Source: Actinomadura sp. J1-007
Lineage (GTDB): Bacteria; Actinomycetota; Actinomycetes; Streptosporangiales; Streptosporangiaceae
DNA length: 64,000 nt
NCBI RefSeq assembly: GCF_009793335.1
Contig: NZ_WING01000002.1
Span: 124,001-188,000, forward strand
Reading direction: 5' to 3'
The position numbers and the translations under genes are program-made. The number at the start of each line of letters is the position of its first letter. The first letter of the stretch is position 1. Below the pieces are notes generated by a model. That model saw only the letters and a program-made list of their open reading frames with translations. It searched no databases and had not been told where the DNA came from. Shown in pieces: positions 17,961 to 26,664 of this stretch.

Positions 17961-19775
17961 ATGAAAGCGACCATGACCTCCTCCGCGCCCCCGCCCGCAG
18001 ACCGGGCACCCCGGTGGGCGGTGCCGTCCCTCGCCGCGTGCGCCTTCCTCGCCGTCGCCGCCGCGCCGCTGCTGTACCCGATGGGTCCCGCGGAATGGCT
18101 CGCGGCCCTCCTCGTGGACGTCCTGGCGCTGGCCTCCCTGATCGCGACCTGGTGGCTGTACGAACGGCACGGCGCCGCCCTCGCCGCCGTCTCCCGGTAC
18201 GAGGCCCAGTCCGCCCGGCAGGCCGCCGAACTCCACGAGCGCCGCCGGCAGCACGCCGACCGCGAGGAGGCGTGGCGGACCCACGCCGACGGCCTCGCCG
18301 CGCGCTACGACGCGATGACCAGCACTGTCGAGCACCTGCTCACCGCGCAGCTCCCCGCCGCCCTCGCCGGACGTCCCGTACCCGCACCACGCCGGCAGAC
18401 CGCGGACCCCGCCCTCGCCTCCCTCCGCGACGAGGCGCTCGACGCGGCGAGCGCCGCCCGCGCCGAAGCCGAACGCACCGTCGAGGCCGCCCGCGCCGAG
18501 ACCGAACGCACGGTCGATAACGTCCGCGCGGAGGCCGAACGCACCGTCGAGACGGTCCGCGCGGAGGCCGCCAAGAACGCCGAGGCCGTCCGCGCCGAAG
18601 CCGACGCCGCCGCCGACGCCCTCCGCGCCGACCAGGCCGACCTCCTCGAATCCCAGCAGCTCGCGCTCGTCGCGCTCTCCCGCCGCGTCCAGTCGGCGAT
18701 GCACCGCGTCCAGGCCGAGGCCGCCACCACCGCCGAACGCCACCGCGACCTCCCCGAGGTCTACGGCGCCTGCCAGGTCATCGACCACCTCGCCGCCCAG
18801 GCCGCCCGCCTCGCCCAGGGCCTCGCCGTCGCCGCCGGAACCTGGGAGGGCCAGCAGTGGGACACCCCCATGCGGCTCGCCGAGGTCGTCCAGGCAGCCC
18901 AGGCCCGCATCGAGGACTACCAGCGCGTCACCATCGAGGGCGACCCCGGCACCGCCATCGCCCCCGCCGCCCTCGAAGCGGTCATCCACGTCCTCGCCGA
19001 ACTCCTCGCGAACGCCACCGAGTCCTCCCCGACCGCCACGACCGTCCCCGTCAAGGTCTCCGCCGCCGCCCAGGGCGCCGTCTTCCGCATCGACGACCAC
19101 GGCGCCGGGCTGGAGGAGCCCCGCCTCACCCGGGCCCGCGAACTCCTCAACGGCACCCGCGAGGTCTCCCTCGCCGACATGGGAGAGGTCCCCCGCCTCG
19201 GCCTCCCCGTGGTCGCCCGCTACGTCCAGCGCCACGGCCTCAAGGTGACGCTGGACGAGTCCCCGTACGGCGGCCTCCAGGCCATCGTCCTCGTCCCCAA
19301 GGACCTGGTCACCTACGTGGTCGAGCCGTCCCACCCCGACGCGACGCCCCCCTCACCACAACCACTGGCCCCCGAACGGACGCCTCCCGACCCCGCGCCG
19401 CCGCCCGTTCCGGAAGGCACCCCGAACCCCCGCTCGGACGAACCACTCGCCGACCATCCGGCGCCCGTGGAGACGCCACCCGGCGAAGACGGCCTTCTGC
19501 CGCAGCGCGTCTCTCCTCGCCGCACCCAGTCGGCAGCACCCACCGCCACGCCGTCCCCGCCCGGCGTCGCCCCGCCTCCCGAAACCCCCGAACAGGCGGG
19601 CGCCCTCATGGGAGCCCTCTTCGAAGGCAGCGCCCAAGCGGTCGCCTTCGAACCCCCCGCGCCTCCCGCCGCCGCTCCCGGCGCCGCCGCGTGGGGAGAG
19701 CACGAACGTCCGGCGGGCGACGCGGCCGGGGCAGCGGGGGAGACCGGCCTCCCCGACCGTGACGACTCCAACTGA
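17961..19775 (+). CDS. cvnA: conservon sensor ATPase (CvnA-like histidine-kinase-like protein)
   Basis: Membrane-bound HATPase of 604 residues that heads the conservon. Two hydrophobic segments lie at about residues 20-70; then an Ala/Glu/Arg coiled coil with repeated AEAERTVE-type heptads (about 150-220); a DHp-like helix (LVALSRRVQSAMHRVQ) without an obvious phospho-His; and the ATP-binding domain with the N-box VLAELLANATESS, FRIDDHGAGLEEP and GLPVVARYVQRHGLKV. The last 140 residues are Pro-rich and disordered. In known conservons CvnA interacts with the roadblock, DUF742 and GTPase proteins at the membrane like a eukaryotic G-protein relay. ATG 17973 in frame is an alternative start. First gene of a rightward operon to 23734. 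Confidence 0.9.
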   Translation: MKATMTSSAPPPADRAPRWAVPSLAACAFLAVAAAPLLYPMGPAEWLAALLVDVLALASLIATWWLYERHGAALAAVSRYEAQSARQAAELHERRRQHADREEAWRTHADGLAARYDAMTSTVEHLLTAQLPAALAGRPVPAPRRQTADPALASLRDEALDAASAARAEAERTVEAARAETERTVDNVRAEAERTVETVRAEAAKNAEAVRAEADAAADALRADQADLLESQQLALVALSRRVQSAMHRVQAEAATTAERHRDLPEVYGACQVIDHLAAQAARLAQGLAVAAGTWEGQQWDTPMRLAEVVQAAQARIEDYQRVTIEGDPGTAIAPAALEAVIHVLAELLANATESSPTATTVPVKVSAAAQGAVFRIDDHGAGLEEPRLTRARELLNGTREVSLADMGEVPRLGLPVVARYVQRHGLKVTLDESPYGGLQAIVLVPKDLVTYVVEPSHPDATPPSPQPLAPERTPPDPAPPPVPEGTPNPRSDEPLADHPAPVETPPGEDGLLPQRVSPRRTQSAAPTATPSPPGVAPPPETPEQAGALMGALFEGSAQAVAFEPPAPPAAAPGAAAWGEHERPAGDAAGAAGETGLPDRDDSN

Positions 19776-19795
19776 ACCGACAGGAGAGAAGCGCC

Positions 19796-20194
19796 GTGAC
19801 GGCAGATCATGACTGGGTAGTTGGACGGCTCGCACGCGTGCAGGGCGTCCGGCACGCCATCGTGTGCTCGGTGGACGGTCTCCTGAAGGCCCGGTCCGAG
19901 AGCACCGGTCCGGAGGAGGCCGACCGGCTCTCCGCGCGGTGCAGCGGCCTGCTCTCCCTCGCGCGCGACCAGGCGGGGGAGTTCGGAACGGGGGAGAAGG
20001 CGCTGTACCAGCTCATGGTCGGCCACGAGGGCGGGTACCTCTTCGTGCGCAGCGCCGCCGCCCGTTCCTGCCTCGCCGTGGTCACCGGGCCCGTCATCAA
20101 CGCGGCGCTCATCGCCCAGGAGATGCAGGCGATGGTCCTCAAGCTCGGCGAGCAGACCCTCGCCACCCCGGCCCGCGGCGGCGGCATGGCATGA
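19796..20194 (+). CDS. cvnB: roadblock/LC7 domain protein of the conservon
   Basis: A 132-residue cytoplasmic protein of the roadblock/LC7 fold, related to GTPase-activating MglB. Seen: DWVVGRLARVQGVRHAIVCSVDGLL at the start, ARCSGLLSLARDQAGEFG, and GYLFVRSAAARSCLAVVTG. The GTG start has AGGAGAG upstream. It lies 20 bases after the sensor ATPase gene. By family it should bind the GTPase two genes downstream and the sensor kinase. Confidence 0.93.
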   Translation: MTADHDWVVGRLARVQGVRHAIVCSVDGLLKARSESTGPEEADRLSARCSGLLSLARDQAGEFGTGEKALYQLMVGHEGGYLFVRSAAARSCLAVVTGPVINAALIAQEMQAMVLKLGEQTLATPARGGGMA

Positions 20195-20233
20195 CCGCGC
20201 CCGCCATGACGCAGACCCGCACGGGGGAGCGGC

Positions 20234-20596
20234 ATGACTGACGGCACGGCGGGCGAGTACCGCGACACGCCGCTGCGGCCCTACGTGCTGACCGGCGGAC
20301 GCGCGGGGCCCGCCGACACCGCCCTCGGCGTCGACACCCTCCTGAAGGCGATGCCGCACGCGACGCCTCTGCCGCTCTCGGCGACGCCGCAGTCGCGCGC
20401 GCTGCTGCGGCTGTGCGGCGGCGGCGTGCTGTCGGTCGCCGAGGCCGCCGCCCATCTCGTCCTGCCCGTCAGCGTCGTACGGATCCTGGTCGGCGACCTC
20501 GTCGCCACAGGCCACCTCCAGGCGCACGCCGGCAGCTTCTCCGAACCGAGCATGGAACTGCTGAAGGAGGTGCTCGATGGCCTACGCGACCTCTGA
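20234..20596 (+). CDS. cvnC: DUF742 protein of the conservon
   Basis: A 120-residue protein with the DUF742 pattern: RPYVLTGGRAGP in the N-terminal part and a winged-helix-like C-terminal half (SVAEAAAHLVLPVSVVRILVGDLVATGHL). The ATG at 20234 is preceded by GGGGGAGC-like purines. Its 3' end overlaps the GTPase start by 20 bases, which implies translational coupling. DUF742 proteins bind other conservon parts; DNA binding is possible but not shown by sequence. Confidence 0.93.
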   Translation: MTDGTAGEYRDTPLRPYVLTGGRAGPADTALGVDTLLKAMPHATPLPLSATPQSRALLRLCGGGVLSVAEAAAHLVLPVSVVRILVGDLVATGHLQAHAGSFSEPSMELLKEVLDGLRDL

Positions 20597-21284
20597 CGAC
20601 CCGTCGGGCGAAGCCCCCGCCCCCCGGCGGCCGTCCGCCCGCGACGCACCACCCGCCCGCGCCGAACGGTCCGCCTCCACCGCGCGGGACGGGCGACGCG
20701 TCCCCTACCTCTCCGAGAGCGTCACCCGCACCGCGAAGATCCTGGTGGTCGGCGACTTCGGGGTCGGCAAGACGACCTTCATCGGCTCGGCCAGCGAGAT
20801 CACCCCGCTGCGCACCGAGGAGCCCATGACGCAGGCCAGCGTCGGCGTGGACGACCTCGAAGGGCTCGACACGAAGACGACCACCACGGTCGCCATGGAC
20901 TTCGGCCGCATCACCCTCAACCCGCGCCTCGCGCTCTACCTCTTCGGCACGCCCGGACAGCGGCGCTTCTGGAGCATGTGGGCGGGGCTCGCGGAGGGCG
21001 CCGTCGGCGTCCTCGTCCTGGTCGACTCCCGGCGCCTCGCGGGCAGCTTCGAGGTCCTCGACCAGATCGAGACGCACGTCCCCGCGCCGTTCGCCGTCGC
21101 GGTCAACCACTTCCCCGACACGCCCCGGCACACCGCCGACCGGCTGCGCGAGGCCCTCGACCTGCTCCCCGAGGTCCCGATCGTCGACTGCGACGCCCTG
21201 GACCGGACGTCCGCGATCAACGCCCTGGTCACCGTCGCCGACCACGCCATCGCCCTCCGCACCGCGAAGGGCATCCCCACATGA
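20577..21284 (+). CDS. cvnD: conservon small GTPase (CvnD, MglA-like)
   Basis: Ras-like GTPase of 235 residues. After a 48-residue Pro/Ala/Arg-rich leader comes KILVVGDFGVGKTTFIG with Walker A GDFGVGKT at residues 59-66; the switch region holds TTTTVAMDFGRI, and the G3 motif is LFGTPGQRRFW. The usual NKxD is replaced by VAVNHFPD, as in other CvnD proteins. It would cycle on the membrane surface with the roadblock protein as regulator. Confidence 0.95.
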   Translation: MAYATSDDPSGEAPAPRRPSARDAPPARAERSASTARDGRRVPYLSESVTRTAKILVVGDFGVGKTTFIGSASEITPLRTEEPMTQASVGVDDLEGLDTKTTTTVAMDFGRITLNPRLALYLFGTPGQRRFWSMWAGLAEGAVGVLVLVDSRRLAGSFEVLDQIETHVPAPFAVAVNHFPDTPRHTADRLREALDLLPEVPIVDCDALDRTSAINALVTVADHAIALRTAKGIPT

Positions 21285-21330
21285 ACGCGACAACCCTCGT
21301 GCACGGGCCAGCCGCGAAAGGCACCAGCTC

Positions 21331-22536
21331 ATGACCGTTCCCTCGCCTCCGGCGCCGCTGCCCTTGCTCGCCACGACGACGTGCCCGGACACCGCCCCCG
21401 TCTTCGACCGCCTCTGGCGCGACCACGGCCCGGTCGCGCCGGTCGAGCTCGAACCCGGCGTGAACGCGTGGCTGGTCATGGGGTACGAGGAGCTGAAGGC
21501 CATCACCGGCACGCCCGACCTCTACTCCCGCGACGCCCGCGACTGGAAGGCGTTCCAGGACGGGACCGTCCCGCCCGACTCGCCGCTCGGCCCGATGATG
21601 TTCTTCCGCGACAACGTCATCGGGTACGACGGCGAGACGCACCGCCGCCTGCGCAGGCCCCTCGAATCGGCGATCGGGTCCATCGACCACCGCCGCCTGC
21701 GCCGTACGGTCGAGGCCCTGTGCGCCGGCCTGATCGGCGGCTTCGTCCACCGCGGCGAGGCCGACCTCGTGGCGGAGTACGCCGCCGCCGTCCCGCTCCT
21801 CACCATCGGCGACCTGATCGGCCTCGACCCGGGCCAGAGCCGGGAGCTCCTCGACGCCATGCGCGCCCTGTTCGGTTCCGGCGAGGACGCCCAGGACGGG
21901 AACCGCCGCTTCGAGGCCCTCCTGGCCGACCTCCTCGAATCCCGCCGCGCCGCCCCGTCCGCCGACCTGACGAGCCACCTCCTCTCGCACGAGGACCTGC
22001 ACACCGACGCCGAGGTCCTCCAGTCCATCGTCGTGCTCGTCTCGGCGGGCAACCACACCACCATCAGCTGGATCGCGCAGACCCTCCGGCTGATGCTGAC
22101 CGACCCCCGCTTCAACAGCCGCCTGCGCGGCGGACGCCTCGGCATCGACGACGCCCTGGACGAGGTCCTGTCCGTCGCGCCGCCGATGATCAACATGCCC
22201 GCCCGCTACGCCCTGCGCGACACCGAACTCGGCGGCCGTCCCATCGCCAAGGGCGACGCCCTCGTCCTCGGCCTCGCCGCCGTGGCCCACGACCCCCGCG
22301 CGCACGCGGGCGCCACCTTCTGGCAGCGCGGCAACCGCGCCCACCTCGCCTGGAGCGCGGGCCCCCACGCCTGCCCCGCCCGCGACCCGGCCCGCACCAT
22401 CGCCCGGACGGCCGTCGCGACGGCCCTGCACCTCCTCCGCGACGTCCGCCTCACGATCGACACCATCGACTTCGAACCCTCCCCGTGGACCCGCTGCCCG
22501 GCCCGCCTCCCGGTCACCCACACCGCCACCCTCTGA
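21331..22536 (+). CDS. cytochrome P450, CYP157-like (lacks ExxR arginine)
   Basis: Haem mono-oxygenase-like protein of 401 residues, fifth gene of the conservon. The I-helix has VSAGNHTT, and the haem Cys lies in WSAGPHACPAR. Two marks deviate: the K-helix reads DEVLSVAPP, with Ser in place of the invariant Arg of ExxR, and the usual Phe-Gly before and Gly after the haem Cys motif are changed (WS..., CPA). Loss of ExxR is the published hallmark of the CYP157 family, whose members sit next to CYP154 genes in conservons. It may therefore be catalytically unusual or have a structural role. Starts at ATG 21331, 46 bases after the GTPase. Confidence 0.9.
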   Translation: MTVPSPPAPLPLLATTTCPDTAPVFDRLWRDHGPVAPVELEPGVNAWLVMGYEELKAITGTPDLYSRDARDWKAFQDGTVPPDSPLGPMMFFRDNVIGYDGETHRRLRRPLESAIGSIDHRRLRRTVEALCAGLIGGFVHRGEADLVAEYAAAVPLLTIGDLIGLDPGQSRELLDAMRALFGSGEDAQDGNRRFEALLADLLESRRAAPSADLTSHLLSHEDLHTDAEVLQSIVVLVSAGNHTTISWIAQTLRLMLTDPRFNSRLRGGRLGIDDALDEVLSVAPPMINMPARYALRDTELGGRPIAKGDALVLGLAAVAHDPRAHAGATFWQRGNRAHLAWSAGPHACPARDPARTIARTAVATALHLLRDVRLTIDTIDFEPSPWTRCPARLPVTHTATL

Positions 22537-22546
22537 GGAGCACGCA

Positions 22547-23734
22547 GTGACGATCCCCGTCATCACCCTCGACCCCAGCGGCGCCGACCATCAGGGCGAG
22601 GCGGCCCGCCTCCGCGAGGCCGGCCCCGTCGTCCAGGTGGTCCTCCCGGGCGGCCTCCGCGCCTGGGCCGTCACCACCCACGCCCTCGTCTCCGAACTCG
22701 TCCGCCACGACAAGGTCAGCAAGGACTGGCACGTCTGGAACGCCGTCAAGACCGGCGCGCTCACCGACGACAACCCCATCGTCGGCATGATCAAGGTGAC
22801 CAACATGGTCACCGCCGACGGCGCCGAGCACCACCGCCTCCGCCGCCCCGTCACCCGCACCTTCACGAACGGCCGCGTCCAGAAGCTGGCCCCGTCCATC
22901 GAGGCCACCGTCGACGGGCTCCTGGACGCCTTCCCCGAAGGCACCGTCGACCTCCGGCAGCACCTCTCGGTCCCGCTCCCGATGCGGGTCATCTGCGAAC
23001 TCCTCGGCGTCCCCGACGCCGAACGGCCCCGCCTCCGCCACCTGGTCGACAGCATCTTCCGCACCGACACCACCCCCGAACAGGTCACCGAGGTCCAGGC
23101 CGACATCCCCCGCTTCCTCGCCGACCTGATCCGGCACCGCACCGCCCACCCCGGCGACGACCTGACCAGCGCCCTGATCTCCACCGAGGACCTCTCCCCG
23201 GCCGAGCTGGCGGGCACCCTCTGGGTCCTGCTGACCGCGGGCCACGAGACCACCATCGGCCTGATCACCAACGCCGTCAGGGCCCTCCTCACCCACCCCG
23301 ACCAGCTGGCCCTGGCCCGAGCGGACGGCGACTGGAGCCGCGTGGTCGAAGAGGTCCTCCGCTGGGACCCGCCGATCGGCAACTTCCTGGCCCGCTACCC
23401 CACCGAGGACATCGAACTCGCCGGCACGACGATCCCCGCGGGCGAAGCCGTCATGGCCCCCTACACGGCCGTGGCCCGCGACCCCGAACAGCACGGCCCC
23501 GACGCCCACCTGTTCGACATCACCCGTACCCCCCGGACCAAGCACCTCGCCTTCGGCGACGGCCCCCACGTCTGCCTGGGCCCCCACCTGGCCCGCCTCG
23601 AAACCCGCATAGCCCTGGAACGCCTGTTCACCCGCCACCCCCACCTCACCCTCGCCGCCGACCCCGCCACCCTCCCCCCAGTCCCCAGCCTCTTCACCAA
23701 CTCAGCAACCACCCTCCCCGTCAACCTCACCTGA
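22547..23734 (+). CDS. cytochrome P450, CYP154-like
   Basis: Class I P450 of 395 residues, last gene of the conservon, starting 10 bases after the previous P450. All canonical marks are present: LLTAGHETTIGL in the I-helix, EEVLRWDPPIGN (ExxR) in the K-helix, and FGDGPHVCLGPHLARLE at the haem Cys. The protein is soluble and would need ferredoxin and reductase from elsewhere. Pairing with a CYP157-like gene is the normal conservon arrangement. Substrate unknown; CYP154 enzymes oxidise macrolides, steroids and aromatics. Confidence 0.93.
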   Translation: MTIPVITLDPSGADHQGEAARLREAGPVVQVVLPGGLRAWAVTTHALVSELVRHDKVSKDWHVWNAVKTGALTDDNPIVGMIKVTNMVTADGAEHHRLRRPVTRTFTNGRVQKLAPSIEATVDGLLDAFPEGTVDLRQHLSVPLPMRVICELLGVPDAERPRLRHLVDSIFRTDTTPEQVTEVQADIPRFLADLIRHRTAHPGDDLTSALISTEDLSPAELAGTLWVLLTAGHETTIGLITNAVRALLTHPDQLALARADGDWSRVVEEVLRWDPPIGNFLARYPTEDIELAGTTIPAGEAVMAPYTAVARDPEQHGPDAHLFDITRTPRTKHLAFGDGPHVCLGPHLARLETRIALERLFTRHPHLTLAADPATLPPVPSLFTNSATTLPVNLT

Positions 23735-23760
23735 CCCCCAACCCCAACCCCAACCACCCC
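23735..23760 (-). other. putative G-quadruplex sequence after the conservon
   Basis: Directly after the stop of the last P450 the + strand reads as four C tracts of 4-5 separated by AA or AACCA. The complementary strand therefore has four G tracts with 2-5-base loops, a textbook quadruplex pattern. It may affect termination of the conservon transcript or be incidental. Confidence 0.5.
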
Positions 23761-23845
23761 ACCGCCAAGCCGCTCTCCCGCCGATCCCTTACCCCAGCAC
23801 GCTTCGTCGGCATACACCGTCCCGCCGACATGGAATGGCGAGTCG

Positions 23846-25717
23846 TCAGCCGTGCTTTCGCTCCACCAATCCGGCAAGGAACTCCCGCGTCGCCGGATCC
23901 ACGGCGTACAGCACGGTCCCGGCCATGCCGCGGGTAAGGAGCACCTTGTAAATGTTACGGATATGCCGGTCGACCTGGGTGTCGGACACAGTTTTCTTGA
24001 TCAGTTCAGGGTCCTTGTTCTCGCCGCGCACGGTGACCAGCCCCTCGGGCCCGGCGATCAAGTCGGGACCAATGATGACGCCCGACCAGTCGTACTCGAA
24101 GCCCTGAGCCGTATAGACGCAGCCCACCTGGTCGAAGCCGCCGTCCTTGGTCGACCAGAGGGCGCTCGGCGGCGCCGTGCCGATCGAACGGTCGCCCTTG
24201 ACGTTCCAGGGACGGGCCCAGTCGCCGATACGCACATCCGGAACCAGCGAGTCGTCCTTGCGAGGATCGCTCCAGGGCCAGCAGTATCCGGCGGAGATGC
24301 GCGCCGTGTAACCCTCGGCCATCTTGTCGCGCAGCAACGCTTCCATTTCCTGGGGCGTCTCGGCCACCGTGACATCGAAATGGTCGTCGCCGGTCCAGGG
24401 TGCCGGCCCCTCGGCAGCCAATCCGAGGAGCCCGAGAACCCATTCCTCGTATTTCTCGCTGCCGCCACAACGCCACTGCCCCGTCAGGTCAACCCGTTCG
24501 ACACGCAGCCCCAGGCGTTCGGCGTAGCCGGTGATGGTGGCGACGGTTCCGGTTTCACCCGGCTTGACGACCTGGTGCTCGTCCAGAAGGAAGACGGGCA
24601 CGTGCGCCGCCGACATCAGTTCATCGAGTTGCGGACGCCCGGTGCGCTGCTCCGCCCGGGTGTACCGGTTGACGGACGTCTCGCGGATGCGATGCGCCTC
24701 GTCGCAGATGAGAACGTCCCACTCGTTGCGCTCCGCGTTCATGAAGCTGTTGAAGTACTTGAACAGGTTCTGTACGCGCCGGTTCCTGCTGCCCGCCACT
24801 TTCCGCATCGTCTGGGTGAACGAACGGGAGCCCGTCGCGTGCAGGACGGTGCGCCCTTGCCGGTTGAGCTCTCCCAGCAGCGACAGCGCGATGACGCTCT
24901 TGCCGCTTCCCGGGCCGCCGGTGACGATCACGACCCGTTTGGAGTTCGCTCCGTGCGCTCTCCGCACCGCGTGCATCACCATGTCGAACGCCAAGCGCTG
25001 TTCGTCGAGGAGGACGAACTGCTCGCGTTCCTTGATCTCCGCAGCGGCCAGCCGCATGAGCTGCTTGGACGGCCGGATGTGGCTGTCGAGAAGCCGGTCG
25101 GCCGCCGCGGCGCCCGCGTCCGGCGCGAAGGATCCGCGCAGGTGTTCCAGGAAGCCGCCGCGCCTGGTCTTGGTGAACAGCCGCGTCTGCTCGCTCTGCA
25201 CCAGCTCGTACAGGTCTTCAACGTCTGGATCCGCGGCGTTGTGCAGGTACGCGACGCCGCGCACGAGGTCGGCGTCGCCTCCCAGCGCGCCGACGAAGTC
25301 CACGATGGTGTCGCAGTAGCCCTGCACCTGCCGAAGAGGGTGCGACACCGCCTGCGCGTAGCCCGGGACGAGGACCATCGTCTCGTCCTCCTCGTACAGC
25401 TCGGCGCTGCTCCACTGCTTCAGCTCGACCACCATGTAGAGGTCGTCGCCCGTCCGCCGGTTGGTCCCGGCGAGCACGACGTCGGCCCGCTTGCTCGTAC
25501 GGGGGAGCTGGTACTCGATGAGCATCTCCAGCTTGCCCAGCCCCGCCTCCACGAGGTCACGGGCGAGCACCGGCAGGCTGCGCTTCCACGACTTCTGCTC
25601 GCTGGAGCCCGCTCGGTAGCCGCGCGTCGCCTCAAGATGGTCGTTGATGATTCCGACGAGCTGACGTTCCATGGGCGACCCGACGAAGCTCTCAGCGGAG
25701 ACGCGAACAGCCGTCAC
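23846..25717 (-). CDS. nuclease-helicase fusion with DUF2075 domain
   Basis: Cytoplasmic protein of 623 residues. The N-terminal ~110 residues look like a PD-(D/E)xK nuclease: IEYQLPRTSKRADVVLAG gives Asp79 and MVVELKQW gives Glu98-x-Lys100. The DUF2075 superfamily 1 helicase-like NTPase follows: Walker A VTGGPGSGKSVIA (267-274), GSRSFTQTMRKV, Walker B DVLICDEAHRI (334-344), VFLLDEHQVVKPGE, and late motif VYTAQGFEYDW. The GTG at 25717 with GGGGG upstream is preferred to a longer frame from 25738. Base composition at third positions is somewhat less GC-extreme than in the conservon, consistent with transfer. DUF2075 proteins are linked to phage defence in several genomes; here the role is inferred. 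Single gene, convergent to the conservon. Confidence 0.85.
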   Translation of the reverse strand: MTAVRVSAESFVGSPMERQLVGIINDHLEATRGYRAGSSEQKSWKRSLPVLARDLVEAGLGKLEMLIEYQLPRTSKRADVVLAGTNRRTGDDLYMVVELKQWSSAELYEEDETMVLVPGYAQAVSHPLRQVQGYCDTIVDFVGALGGDADLVRGVAYLHNAADPDVEDLYELVQSEQTRLFTKTRRGGFLEHLRGSFAPDAGAAAADRLLDSHIRPSKQLMRLAAAEIKEREQFVLLDEQRLAFDMVMHAVRRAHGANSKRVVIVTGGPGSGKSVIALSLLGELNRQGRTVLHATGSRSFTQTMRKVAGSRNRRVQNLFKYFNSFMNAERNEWDVLICDEAHRIRETSVNRYTRAEQRTGRPQLDELMSAAHVPVFLLDEHQVVKPGETGTVATITGYAERLGLRVERVDLTGQWRCGGSEKYEEWVLGLLGLAAEGPAPWTGDDHFDVTVAETPQEMEALLRDKMAEGYTARISAGYCWPWSDPRKDDSLVPDVRIGDWARPWNVKGDRSIGTAPPSALWSTKDGGFDQVGCVYTAQGFEYDWSGVIIGPDLIAGPEGLVTVRGENKDPELIKKTVSDTQVDRHIRNIYKVLLTRGMAGTVLYAVDPATREFLAGLVERKHG

Positions 25718-25843
25718 AGACCAACCCCCAGGCAGCACGAGAACTCGTGCGGGTGGGGGCGTGTCCGCGATCAGCCGATCAGCGGAAGCCCGTCGGGCCG
25801 CAATCCTTTGCGGACGGCACTTTACAAGCGATCACCGACAACG

Positions 25844-26200
25844 TCAGGTGATTGGTGGGGCTTTGCGGGCTGAGCCGTGGAACGCGGTGGCGTCGTAGCG
25901 GCGGTCGTTCTCGGTGAGCTTGGCGAGCGCGGATTCGGCGAGGTCGACGCCCAGGACATCCGAGAGGCGGACCAGGTAGAGGAACACGTCGGCCATCTCC
26001 CGGCGCACGCGGGTGCCGGCCTCGGGGTCGGACATGACGGCGCGCGACTCCTCCGGCGTGAGCCACTGGAACTCGGCGAGCAGTTCGCCCGCCTCGCCCG
26101 CCAGGGCCATGGCGAGGTTCTTGGGCGTGTGGAACTGCTCCCAGTCCCTGGCGGCGGCGAAGTCGCGAAGGCGCTGGGCGAGGTCAGGGATCTCAGGCAC
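25844..26200 (-). CDS. MazG-like nucleotide pyrophosphohydrolase (RS21-C6/dCTPase type)
   Basis: A 118-residue all-alpha NTP pyrophosphatase. The metal-binding pattern is present: EAGELLAEFQW (E-x2-E/x3-E type) in helix 2 and REMADVFLYLVRLSDVLGVDL (E-x2-D) in helix 3. These enzymes cleave (d)NTPs to the monophosphate, clearing damaged or excess nucleotides. It starts at GTG 26200. Neighbours are the DUF2075 gene in the same direction and a decayed regulatory locus upstream. MazG-like proteins occur both in housekeeping and in phage-related contexts. Confidence 0.87.
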   Translation of the reverse strand: MPEIPDLAQRLRDFAAARDWEQFHTPKNLAMALAGEAGELLAEFQWLTPEESRAVMSDPEAGTRVRREMADVFLYLVRLSDVLGVDLAESALAKLTENDRRYDATAFHGSARKAPPIT

Positions 26201-26220
26201 GCGCCCAGGCTAGCGCCGGG

Positions 26221-26402
26221 TCAGGGTGCCTTCCGGAGTGCTCCCAGCAGGTCCGCCCACGCTTGGCGGGTGACGGCGAGGACGGGCCAGGGCCCTTGGA
26301 ATCGCGGACGCCGACACCGTCGGCGGCACGAGCCACCTCGACGCAGTGGCCGTTGGGTTCGCTGGGGCGCGACTTGCGCCAGCTTGTGTGGTCCCTGGCC
26401 AT
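26221..26402 (-). pseudogene. DUF397 protein, frame-shifted
   Basis: DUF397 small protein: starts SWRKSRPSEPNGHCVEVA, then GVGVRDSKGP, the usual N-terminal two thirds. After that the frame is lost; the expected end PVLAVTRQAWADLLGAL is in the next frame and stops at 26221. One extra base in GGGCCC near 26291 restores a 60-residue protein. DUF397 genes normally follow an Scr1-type helix-turn-helix regulator gene with overlapping start and stop; here that upstream gene is itself a remnant, so this locus is probably decaying. Confidence 0.7.
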
Positions 26403-26664
26403 GTTCCTGACCCTGCCGGGTCCGCCAGCCGGTCGGCCACCTGTTGAGGAAGGCGATGCTCCCCTCCGGGGACAACGCGGCCTCCCGGATGCGGTCGTAC
26501 ATCCCGGTGTACCGCGCGACCTCGCTGCGCTGGGTGAGAACGAGGCCGGTGGTGGCGGTGTCGACCACGACCATCTCCGGATCGGCGGGGTCTGGAAAGG
26601 CGTAGAGGTAGAAGGACGATTTGCTCCGGCACACCGAGTCGGGGCAGGCCGGCGGGTCGTTCAT
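26402..26664 (-). pseudogene. C-terminal remnant of an Scr1/DUF5753 helix-turn-helix regulator
   Basis: About 60 residues match only the end of DUF5753 proteins: FPDPADPEMVVVDTATTGL, then EVARYTGMYDRIREAALSPE. The N-terminal helix-turn-helix and most of the ligand-like domain (around 200 residues) are absent. The last residues also need a one-base shift near 26448 (AFLN to RVADRLADPAGS). Similarity begins at about 26620, where it meets the broken 5' end of the divergent HATPase remnant. Not functional as it stands. Confidence 0.65.

Noticed and set aside
17799..19334. Gly-rich minus-strand frame of 511 codons looking like a PE_PGRS-type protein
   Set aside because: Antisense to the conservon sensor ATPase; Gly richness comes from GCC/GCG codons of the real gene read backwards.
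21331..23734. P450 pair as part of a natural-product gene cluster
   Set aside because: They end a conservon; no polyketide, peptide or terpene synthase genes are present in the window.
23735..23760. Telomere-like CCCCAA repeats
   Set aside because: Only three units inside the chromosome, no hairpin-rich telomere structure of linear actinomycete replicons.
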